Assembly (NCBI GenBank): GCA_003523945.1
Contig: DOFS01000486.1
Coordinates: 1 to 10,512, forward strand
Reading direction: 5' to 3'
Source of the DNA: Nitrospiraceae bacterium
GTDB lineage: Bacteria > Nitrospirota > Nitrospiria > Nitrospirales > UBA8639
DNA: 10,512 bases
This document shows, piece after piece, positions 1 through 6,965 of this stretch (its first letter is position 1; each line of letters begins with the position of its first letter). The notes under the pieces are model-generated. The model was not told the origin of the DNA. It did not search any database and saw only the letters and a list, made by a program, of their open reading frames with translations. The translations under genes and the position numbers were made by a program.

Positions 1-166
1 TCGCGCGGCACACCAACAAATCCGCCATTTTCTATTTTCAATAGAGTCGACAAAATAGCCATCAGTACTACCAGAAGACCTATCAAAACTTATCGTCTAG
101 TTATTCCGGACCATCCGAATGGGGAATGGATACCCACGATCTCGCCAAGTAAAAACTCATAGAAAT

Positions 167-172
167 AAGGAA
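167..172 (+). promoter_or_regulatory. Ribosome binding site that sets the start at 179
   Basis: AAGGAA lies six bases before the ATG at 179. The open frame extends back to an ATG at 119, but no Shine-Dalgarno sequence is visible in front of that one, so 179 is preferred. Confidence 0.55.
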
Positions 173-178
173 CAAGCT

Positions 179-904
179 ATGCCGAATGATCAAGACGCTT
201 CAGCTTCTCCTCGCCATCTTGCGTGTTCATGGGAGGAGATTTTCGACGCCACACAATGGGGCACATCCGTTCCCTCCAAAATCTTCTTGTGGAGTAATCC
301 TGGCGTGTACGTGGATTACTGCTATCCCGATCCAGACGTCCCGCATTTCAAAGGGGCCTGGAAATTTTTAGACTCCCCTATACAAGATGTACTCCCCGGG
401 GCACTAGGCGAACAGATCGGCGCCGCCTTGCATGATGCCGTTCAACATCAACGGCCCATCCTGGGTACCTATTCCTTCGCAGTCAACGCTCAACTAACGA
501 CCGTCATCATTCGTTTTCTTCCTCTCAATCGTCACATTTTGGGATTGGTTCACGATTTTCCTTCAGCCACGCGCACCCCAAAGGAAATAGAACCGCAACC
601 TCAAGTCTCGCCAGACCTCATTCAGCCATTAACGTCACGAAAAGGTCCTTTCTCCCAATCAAGAATTCCTCACGTGCAACTTTCAATCACTTTACACCGC
701 GTAGGCGATGCCGAAGGGACACGACTTGAGCAGAACATCGAAGAATCTTTTATCACGAATTTGGCAGAGAGTTTTCAGCTTCAGATCACCAAAATGTCGC
801 CAGACCCTACCCGTTCGTTGACATGTTTCGGTTCCCTCCCCATGATGTCAAAATTTCTCCATACGTTTAAAGCGCTGTTCCCGCCAGATTCTTCAGAAAA
901 TTAA
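179..904 (+). CDS. Hypothetical protein with a PAS-like N-terminal region
   Basis: The protein has 241 residues from the ATG at 179, chosen because AAGGAA sits six bases upstream; an in-frame ATG at 119 lacks such a site. Residues about 15-127 alternate hydrophobic strands and short helices in a way that recalls a PAS-type sensor fold: an aromatic segment (FLWSNPGVYVDYCYPDPD, about 36-53), a helix with LGEQIGAALHDAVQH (about 76-90), and paired strands ending in FLPLNRHILGLVHDF (about 113-127). The stretch from about 130 to 165 is proline- and polar-rich and reads as a linker. The C-terminal third (about 165-241) is a second region I do not recognise. No signal peptide, transmembrane segment, kinase or output domain is visible. 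No partner gene is adjacent, since the next gene on this strand is a pseudogene. A signalling or ligand-sensing role is inference from fold impression only. That it is a real gene is well supported by length, start context and composition. Confidence 0.6.
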   Translation: MPNDQDASASPRHLACSWEEIFDATQWGTSVPSKIFLWSNPGVYVDYCYPDPDVPHFKGAWKFLDSPIQDVLPGALGEQIGAALHDAVQHQRPILGTYSFAVNAQLTTVIIRFLPLNRHILGLVHDFPSATRTPKEIEPQPQVSPDLIQPLTSRKGPFSQSRIPHVQLSITLHRVGDAEGTRLEQNIEESFITNLAESFQLQITKMSPDPTRSLTCFGSLPMMSKFLHTFKALFPPDSSEN

Positions 905-1058
905 GCACTCCACGTTCCAGCTCGACAACATCGTATTTGCTTCTTGATGATATCCACCTGACCATCTCGTCATTTACCCAAATGCTCGTAAAGGAGCGGC
1001 GGTCCGCTCATGCCGTTGCTGGCGGGCTATACCCTTAACCACGACCAGTTCTCCGCAT
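905..1058. other. Intergenic gap with two compact hairpins
   Basis: There is no complete gene here. An AAGGAG at 991-996 lies inside a perfect six-base-pair hairpin (GAGCGG 994-999, loop CGGT, CCGCTC 1004-1009). A second hairpin (CTCCGC 1051-1056, loop ATTT, GCGGAG 1061-1066) follows and runs into the start of the next pseudogene frame. ATGs at 982 and 1010 open frames that soon stop. This may hold the ruined 5' end of the coupling-ATPase gene that follows. Confidence 0.4.
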
Positions 1059-2609
1059 TTGCGGAGCCATCTGGCGGACTTTTTCGGGGAAGGGCTTGTC
1101 GGGGGTCTTAGGCGTTCCGCTGGTCGGCTATGCCTAGGCTTTGTCCTATCCGTGACCTATGCCCGGTTCATTCTGGCGAAATTTCCCGCCCAAAAACGAC
1201 GCTTTCGGGTGCAACAATCCGGGGATGAATTAAGCGATATTCGGGTGGAAACCAACCGGATGCAGGTCAGGAATTTTCATCCTAACGACCACTATCAGCC
1301 CAATGATATCTTCTTTGGATTGGAGGAAAACGGAAAGCCGATTTCAGTCAAAGAAGAAATCTGGAAGGTGCAGAATCAGCGGTATATTGGGCATACTCAG
1401 ATAGACAAGGAAGTCTTGATTGGCATCCAACTTGATCAAGCGATTCCCCACAATCATACGGTGATTTTCATTGATCCCAATCCCGATCCCTATGGATTTT
1501 CGATCATGAAACAAGCCTGCTTAGAGACTAATCGAGAGTTCGTGACTCTCGATTTGAACGACGAACAAGTCTTCCCCATGAAGTATGAAATGTTTGCGGG
1601 TGGGTCCTATCGAGATCGACTTGGGCAATTCATTGCCTGTGCGAAATTGGAGTCCACCGGCAATGAAAGTGATTACTACCATCGGAAAGAACGGGCGATT
1701 CTGAATGAAGTCTTTCCCCAAGAATCGGTGTCCCTACGAACTCTGTTAGGACTCTTGGAACAGGAACACTACCAAGAGAAAACGGGCACGAGTTGTAGCA
1801 TGATTCGAGAAATACTGCATGTGTGGAGTCTGGACGTAGGACCAGATGATGACACCCTGAACCTTGCAAACATACTTCGGGACAATCAGGTGTTGTATGT
1901 GCGTTCGTCCTTACATGATTCGGTCGTGAAATCGGCCTCGACAATGCTCATTACCGAGTTAATCCAGGAGGTGATGCGGCTCAAGGACGAACGGCATTCC
2001 CATGTCTTTATCGTGATTGATGAAATCGCCTTTTTAATCTCAGAAACCATTGCAGATGCATTGGCCACCATGACGAGTTTTGATGCCCATCTGTGTTTGG
2101 CGTATCAATCTGAAGGCGATTTATTAAATGGGCATGACACAAAAATTAACTGGAGAGCGATTGCCCAGCGGGTGAAAACCAACTCTAAAATTCATCTCTA
2201 TTATCGAGCGGAAGAATACGACACGGCGCAGATGATGGCCGATAAATCAGGGACGCAAGTGAAAGCCGTGACACGCGCCTAACGGGTATCTATGGGCCGC
2301 CATTTAGAAGAAACCTGGGAGGGGGATCGTGATATTCACGGCGTCGAAGAAGCCTTCATTCATCCCAATGTCGCCATGACATTACCCGAGCGCGTGGGCG
2401 TATTCTTTCAGCCATCCCAGACCGGGCAAGTGCTCTATACGTCTTGGGTGCCGGTTGACATCTATCCTACACCTATCCTTCCCTCCATCCCTCACGCACC
2501 GAACCCACCCCAACCGTCTGAACTAGCCATCCCAACTGAGGTGAAAATTTCTGTTGGGTTGTCTCCCCTCTCCGACTCCCACGCAGCGCCTGAACCTCAC
2601 TCACAATGA
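1059..2609 (+). pseudogene. Broken TraD/TraG-type conjugative coupling ATPase
   Basis: The reading frame runs 1059-2279, meets TAA at 2280-2282, and continues in the same frame to a stop at 2607-2609, so one nonsense codon splits a gene of about 516 codons. The second half (after the TAA) contains HLEETWEGDRDI, EAFIHPNV and QVLYTSWVPVD, which I associate with the C-terminus of type IV coupling proteins (TraD of ICE-type elements). In the first half, FIVIDEIAF (about residues 317-325) is a good Walker B, followed by LAYQSEGDLL and YYRAEEYDTAQMMADKSGTQVKAVTR, as in TraD/HerA ATPases. The Walker A position (GHTQIDKE, about 111-118) keeps the glycine and lysine but has lost the other glycines and the Ser/Thr. 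At the 5' end the better protein sequence (VLGVPLVGYA, stop, ALSYP) is in another frame around 1105-1153 before joining VTYARF in the main frame, so the membrane-anchor region is frameshifted. The family normally drives DNA into a type IV secretion channel at the inner membrane. This copy is very unlikely to be functional. The 1059 start is only where an open frame happens to begin. Confidence 0.75.
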
Positions 2610-2621
2610 TCATCAGGCATT

Positions 2622-3413
2622 TTTGCATCCAAAACGACCTCGAATCGATCCAGCCCTCGAGCAACTAATTGTCCAATTCGCCAAAGAGAATCGAACGTGG
2701 GGGTATGATCGCATTGTCAGGGCGCTGAAGAATGTAGGTTATACAGTTAGCGACCAAACAGTCGGCAATATCTCGAAGCGGCATAACCTCTCTCCGGCCC
2801 CAGAACGAAAAAAGACCACAACCTGGCGCGAGTTTATTCGCTCGCACAGAGACCTCCTGTTCGCGACAGATCTCTTTACCGTCGAGGTTTGGGCGACGTG
2901 GGGGTTTGTGACCTATTACATCCTGCTCTTTATCCAGGTGGGGATTCGAAAGGTGCACATTGCTGGACTGACACTAAATACCAACGGAGCATGGATGACA
3001 CAGATAGTGCGGAATTCAACGATGACGGAGTGGGGCTTTCTGACCTCAGGTCAACATTTGATCCATGACCGTGATACCAAGTTCTGCTCCACCTTTCAGG
3101 AGACTCTCAAAGCGGCAGACGTCACCCCCATCACACTTCCTCAACTAGTCCGAATTTAAATGCCAATGCCGAGCGATGTGTGAGATCAGTGAAGGAAGAA
3201 GTCTTGTCGCGGCTGACCCTGTTTGGGGAAGGCGCCCTCCGGCAGGTGCTCAAAGAATATGACATCCACTATCATCAGGAACGCAACCATCAGGGAAAAG
3301 GAAATGAGTTACTAACGCCGCTAACGAGCCACGAAGACGTGGGGACCCGCTCGATTCATACTCGAGAAAGGCTTGGTGGACTGGTGAAATTATACTACTG
3401 CAAAGCCGTATGA
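2622..3413 (+). pseudogene. Truncated, frameshifted DDE (rve-type) transposase or integrase
   Basis: Two frames together give most of an IS3/IS481-like integrase core. The first (2622-3159) holds a helix-turn-helix-like stretch (KENRTWGYDRIVRALKNVGYTVSDQTVGNI) broken off from its usual N-terminal part, then FATDLF (first catalytic Asp) and LIHDRDTKF (second Asp). The frame then shifts. Adding one base near 3139-3143 would restore LPPTSPNLNANAER, and the catalytic Glu is the GAG at 3171-3173 in the new frame, which continues to 3413 (SVKEEVLSRL, HYHQERNHQGKGN, RERLGGLVK). All three catalytic residues therefore survive but in different frames. The N-terminal DNA-binding part is missing. The 5' boundary near 2622 is an estimate: just upstream the sequence still reads as the end of the coupling-ATPase pseudogene. 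No terminal repeats are seen, so this is a dead remnant rather than an intact insertion sequence. Confidence 0.75.
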
Positions 3414-3430
3414 ATTTTTTGACCATACGG
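3406..3430. repeat. Short inverted repeat over the end of the transposase remnant
   Basis: CCGTATG (3406-3412) and CATACGG (3424-3430) are perfect inverted copies separated by 11 T-rich bases. The remnant's stop codon lies inside. It could be a weak terminator or an end-proximal relic of the element. No T-run follows, so I cannot decide. Confidence 0.35.
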
Positions 3431-3519
3431 GGCTGGGCTTGTGCCGCTGCCATCCACGACTGGCTCCGATTTAACCGATCAAGCAGGCTTTGCGATTTTT
3501 CCAATTTGAGCACCCAAAA

Positions 3520-4152
3520 TTAGTCGTATCGAAGATTCTTCCTGGTCACAATATCCTTGATCACACCCATGGCCCGCCCGGTCCCATCTAGCTGGGTAAG
3601 GAAAGCACAATTCTTTTTAAGATGTTTCAACAAAGCAGTCGTGACCTGCCCGACATCTCCTCCTGTCTGCGGGCGTGTATAAAGCAGTAAGACGTCGGAG
3701 GGAGACACCCATTTATAGATATCAACCCTGGGATTTATTGGGCCTGTGATGTGATATCGCTCTTCGATTGATTCTGAGAGCATCACCAGAATAATCTTCC
3801 TGGGGCCTTTTTCGGTTTCGAGATATAAAGAACCCCGAGCGGTGCTTTGAATCTCCCGAGGAAGTTGAGTGTTGACCAATAATAGAGAATCCCTTGAACG
3901 AGTCAGACAAGGCAATTGGGTTACAGCCTCTCCAATCTGCTTTGCCTTTTGAAGGTCTTCCTGGTTCGCCCCTGGCCAAAACATAAAATTACCGGAACGT
4001 CTCGGATGGTACCCCACAAATTGGATCATGGAAGTTCCCTCCCGAAGTTTTTGGAAGATCTGTCTAATCTCTACAGAATTATGAGCATAGTTCCCCATAT
4101 CTTTCGGAAAAATGACACCACAGCCCTGAGGAATAATCTTGCTAGTTATCAA
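3520..4152 (-). CDS. Unrecognised 210-residue protein
   Basis: I do not recognise this protein. The start is a TTG at 4152, supported by GGGAGA about six bases upstream; the first ATG inside (residue 19) has no such site. The protein looks soluble and mixed alpha/beta. It has a helix around 26-40 (SVEIRQIFQKLREGT), a strand and aromatic patch around 42-60 (SMIQFVGYHP...NFMFWPG), a charged helix around 64-78, hydrophobic strands around 90-94 (LLLVN), 120-126 (IILVMLS) and 153-158 (DVLLLY), a helix around 169-181, and a basic tail. There is no signal peptide or membrane segment. It follows the gene fragment 4538-4268 on the same strand with a gap of about 115 bases, so it may have been the last gene of the interrupted operon or an independent gene. 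Composition and length argue for a real gene; the function is unknown. Confidence 0.6.
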   Translation of the reverse strand: MITSKIIPQGCGVIFPKDMGNYAHNSVEIRQIFQKLREGTSMIQFVGYHPRRSGNFMFWPGANQEDLQKAKQIGEAVTQLPCLTRSRDSLLLVNTQLPREIQSTARGSLYLETEKGPRKIILVMLSESIEERYHITGPINPRVDIYKWVSPSDVLLLYTRPQTGGDVGQVTTALLKHLKKNCAFLTQLDGTGRAMGVIKDIVTRKNLRYD

Positions 4153-4267
4153 ATTTACTCTCCCAAAACTTCCCCTGTATTAAACATCTGGTCTGCATCT
4201 AATTTTTCATATCAATGTGAGATTAAGTTTTTGACATAAAGTTGGTAACCATGAAAAGCCTTGGGAA

Positions 4268-4538
4268 CTAGTTAGAAGTCTCCAAGTCGAGATGGTTGGT
4301 CCTCGTTGGGAACCGCTGTAGCTCATGGTTGGTGATGCAGAGTCCTTTCGAACGAAGCAAAGTTTCCCATGCCTGTTTGAAGCCGATATCTGAGTTCGAC
4401 AGCAGGCCTTCGGCTTCTTCTTGTAAAGTAAGTTGCCGGAATGTTTCAAAATAGGGATAGTTCTTGGTAACGAAAGTGTCTTTGCGGTGGAGAATGGGGG
4501 GGTTGTCCCCGTTGGAGTAATCTCGAAGTTTGAAACTA
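4268..4538 (-). pseudogene. 3' fragment of a gene cut by the IS630 element
   Basis: This frame continues out of the end of the insertion element and stops at 4268, giving about 90 residues (from SFKLRDYSNGD to LDLETSN). The part PPILHRKDTFV and the segment around FRQLTLQEEAEGLL read as a natural folded protein, unlike the Ser/Thr/Pro-rich alternative frame that would continue the ATPase after exact excision of the element. The frame does not match the ATPase frame on the other side: removing the element with one TA leaves them one base apart. It is therefore probably the end of a different gene, with the DNA between lost, or it follows a frameshift in the ATPase gene. The LHRK...E...LTxQEE pattern faintly recalls the C-terminus of PAPS-reductase-like (DndC-like) proteins that can accompany DUF4007 genes; that is a weak, memory-based guess. 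The first ATG of the open frame (4582) lies inside the element and is not the native start. Confidence 0.5.
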
Positions 4539-5591
4539 GTGGATTGTAACAATTGATTCAGGAGTAATTCGTCGTGATACATCGACGTATTTCCACTTCA
4601 CCGGCTTTGCCTGCTTGTTGTACCTTCGGATGTATCGCATGAGCTTTCGTTTGAGATCCGATACCAACGTGAACACCCCCCGGGTAATCACGTCTCGCTC
4701 AATCTTGGCGAACCACAACTCGACCTGGTTGAGCCAGGACGAGTAGGTCGGAGTAAAGTGCAGATGAACCTTCGGGTGCTGTGCCAAGAACTCGTCGACC
4801 CGTGTGGTCTTGTGCGCCGAGAGGTTGTCAGCGATGACATGGATCTCCTTGCCAGCAAGCTGGTTGGCCACAATGTCGGTCAGGAAGGCGACGAACTCAG
4901 ACGAGGTGTGGCGCTCGGCCGTCTTGCCCAGCACTTCGCCCGTCTTCGTATTGAACGCCGCATACAGCGACAGCGTGCCGTGGCGGAAGTACTCGAAGCC
5001 GTGCCGCTCAGCGCGACCCGGCGACAGCGGCAGCACCGGATCCTTGCGATCGAGCGCCTGGATCGCCGTTTTCTCGTCTACGCAAAATACCGCCGCGTGT
5101 TGCGGCGGGTTCAGGTACAGACCAATTACATCGGCAGCCTTGGTCTCGAAATCCGGGTCGTTCGAAGCCATATACCCCTGCAGGCGATGTGGCCTGAGGC
5201 CATGCTTGGCCCAAATCCGGGCAATCGTCATGTGCGAGAGGGCGCCGCCCATCTCGGCCGCCAACTTACGCGAGGACCAGTGCGTCGAGCCGTCGGCTGG
5301 GTTGCGTTTAGTCGTCCAGGCCAGCACGCGTGCTTCGAGACGCTCGGTGACTTTATAACGCCGGCGCCCAGCATACCGGGCGAACAGTCCGGCCAACCGA
5401 TCGGCCTTGAACCGCTGGCTCCAGAGACTGATGTAGCTGTCGCTGCAATCCAACTTCGTGCGAATCTCGGCCCAGGTGAGGCCCTCGGCTACCAACAGGA
5501 TCAAGCGGGCGTGCCGGGCCCTATCGGCTCGAACGTTCCTCGCACTGCTTTGCCGTTGCAATTCCATGCGTTCGCTCTTGGTCAGTTTCAC
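4536..5591 (-). CDS. IS630-family transposase
   Basis: The protein has 351 residues, normal for the family, and is apparently intact. It starts at GTG 5591 behind GGAGGT with a six-base gap. Residues about 1-70 form a helix-turn-helix region (SARNVRADRARHARLILLVAEG, WAEIRTKLDCSDSYISLWSQRF), and a second winged or HTH segment follows around 81-137 (RVLAWTTKRNPADGSTHWSSRKLAAEM, MTIARIWAKHGLRPHR). The DDE catalytic triad is visible: Asp172 in FCVDEK, Asp255 in VIADNLSAHK and Glu291 in SSWLNQVELWFAKIERD. It cuts the element out as double-stranded DNA and joins it at TA. The stop codon TAG is completed by the TA target duplication and the next flanking base, so the reading frame ends exactly at the element border. 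The gene is GC-richer than its neighbours. Confidence 0.9.
   Translation of the reverse strand: MKLTKSERMELQRQSSARNVRADRARHARLILLVAEGLTWAEIRTKLDCSDSYISLWSQRFKADRLAGLFARYAGRRRYKVTERLEARVLAWTTKRNPADGSTHWSSRKLAAEMGGALSHMTIARIWAKHGLRPHRLQGYMASNDPDFETKAADVIGLYLNPPQHAAVFCVDEKTAIQALDRKDPVLPLSPGRAERHGFEYFRHGTLSLYAAFNTKTGEVLGKTAERHTSSEFVAFLTDIVANQLAGKEIHVIADNLSAHKTTRVDEFLAQHPKVHLHFTPTYSSWLNQVELWFAKIERDVITRGVFTLVSDLKRKLMRYIRRYNKQAKPVKWKYVDVSRRITPESIVTIH
4537..4538. repeat. TA target duplication, left side
   Basis: TA directly flanks the left inverted repeat. The same dinucleotide flanks the right one at 5645-5646, as expected for IS630/Tc1-type insertion. The target was probably CTAG, since C precedes and G follows on the outer sides. 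The transposase stop codon (TAG, - strand) uses this TA and the outer base at 4536. Confidence 0.65.
4539..4551 (+). repeat. Left terminal inverted repeat of the IS630 element
   Basis: GTGGATTGTAACA pairs with the right end with one mismatch (T against C at position 6). Counting the shared CTAG target bases the match is 16 bases. This end overlaps the last codons of the transposase. Confidence 0.8.
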
Positions 5592-5631
5592 CGTTGCACC
5601 TCCATAGGTGCCATGATACTACCATTTCATG

Positions 5632-5644
5632 TGTTACAGTCCAC
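5632..5644 (-). repeat. Right terminal inverted repeat of the IS630 element
   Basis: Read on the - strand this is GTGGACTGTAACA, the partner of the left repeat. Translated in the incoming ATPase frame it gives VDCNT followed by TGA, so it ends the truncated ATPase. Confidence 0.8.
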
Positions 5645-5646
5645 TA
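5645..5646. repeat. TA target duplication, right side
   Basis: This TA adjoins the right inverted repeat and matches the TA at 4537-4538. It marks the last native bases of the ATPase gene before the element. Confidence 0.65.
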
Positions 5647-6965
5647 GTGCACAAATAACTGCTTCTCCTGTTGGTACGAGATCGCTGTCGTTGATCAGGT
5701 TTAGTATGCCAACGGTCTTAAGCGCTTTGATCTGAATTTCGTCTTCTGTTGCAAAGCTCTCGACCACGGAGTCAATCAGATTCCAGTGACTGCGGTAGCT
5801 CTGGACGGCAAGGCGATGCCCTAAATTCGTTCGCACATAGTTGTAGAAGTTGTGCAAGCGATACAACCCACCTTCGTGAAGGTACTTCTCGGAGTACGCC
5901 TGTAATCCAAACGGTTCGTTGGAGAGCAAGAAGCTGAATAGTGATCGCTCGTTTTGGCCGAAGTGTCGGAATGTGCGAATGAGAATAGGCAATACTGTTG
6001 GGTGCAGGGGATAAAGCTGGGTCGCCAGGCTTTGGAGGAATTTAGACGGGGCCGAACCGAACCAGCCCAAAGTGATAGTTTGCTCCATCGCTTGCCTTAG
6101 CTCTTGAGCTTGGGCCTTGGGAATTTCTTGAGTACGAACATTGATTGCCGAGGCAATTACATTGGCGACTTGTTCAATTGGTTGATTGAAGACAATTTCT
6201 TCAAAACGCCCTGCAACCTTCTCCCATTCTCGTTGCGCTGACTGATTAAGCTGGTTTGCGTATGCATTGAACCCTTGGTGGAGTAGACTGATGACAAAAA
6301 ATGGTTGATCACCGCTGCGGGAGGCTGCTTCGGCCAAACGTTGCAAGAGGAACACGTCCTGCCGTTGCGGGTGAAGAGCTGCGAACTCTAAAAATTTCCC
6401 AAGCTCGTCAAGAATCAAAAGGAGACCCTTGCCCTTCGAGCTCATGATGATTCGCGAATTAACTTCGAGAATGAGGTTGAATATTTGGTCTTCAGTTGGT
6501 TCCCTGTTTGTATTAAGCAGATGTTGCACTTTCAGAACGATTTTCGACTTGGCCCCGCGTCCGTAAATCTGGCTAAGCATAAGGTGCATCGAGTTGAGTA
6601 TGGAAGTCCCCAATGCCTGGCGCGAACATGTCACCAATACAGGAACGAAATGCGGGCGGGGCACTCCGAACTGATGGAAGTCAACGGCCTTCCGAATTTG
6701 CGAAGGAAAGGCCTTGTCACGGCCTGCGAACCAGTTTGCGAGTAACAGGGCGAAACTTGATTTTCCGCAGCCGTAGTCTCCCGTCATTCGCCATGCTCGC
6801 TGCCCTGAACGTGACTTTAAGCCGTTTGCCACACGTCCCAAACACGAACGGGTGAAATCCGTCACGACGTAACCGGACAAAACCCCTGGATCTTCAAAAT
6901 CTCTTTCAATGTGCGCCGACCGAAGGAAACGGCTTCTGACTCGGAATAGATCGCCGATTCGTTTC

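Larger units (their letters stand above)
4539..5644 (-). mobile_element. Complete IS630-family insertion sequence
   Basis: The element is about 1,106 bases long. It is bounded by 13-base inverted repeats (GTGGATTGTAACA at the left, GTGGACTGTAACA read from the right, one mismatch) and by TA on both sides. It carries a single intact transposase on the - strand filling nearly all of its length. It is visibly richer in GC than the DNA around it, which points to recent arrival from another source. It sits between a truncated P-loop ATPase gene and an orphan 3' gene fragment, both on the same strand, and has interrupted that operon. IS630-type elements move by cut-and-paste into TA. Because both TAs are present, the last event was a simple insertion, so any loss of operon DNA either came before it or involved a second copy. 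Confidence 0.85.

Noticed and set aside
3250..3513. - strand frame opposite the transposase remnant
   Set aside because: It is antisense to sequence with clear transposase homology and its own product is unremarkable.
4207..4449. - strand frame that would continue the ATPase after exact excision of the IS
   Set aside because: Its product is Ser/Thr/Pro-rich and unlike a folded protein, while the overlapping frame to 4268 looks natural.
4758..5735. Long + strand open frame (325 codons) opposite the IS630 transposase
   Set aside because: It is antisense to an intact DDE transposase in GC-rich DNA; its product is Arg/Gly-rich and matches no pattern, so it is a shadow.
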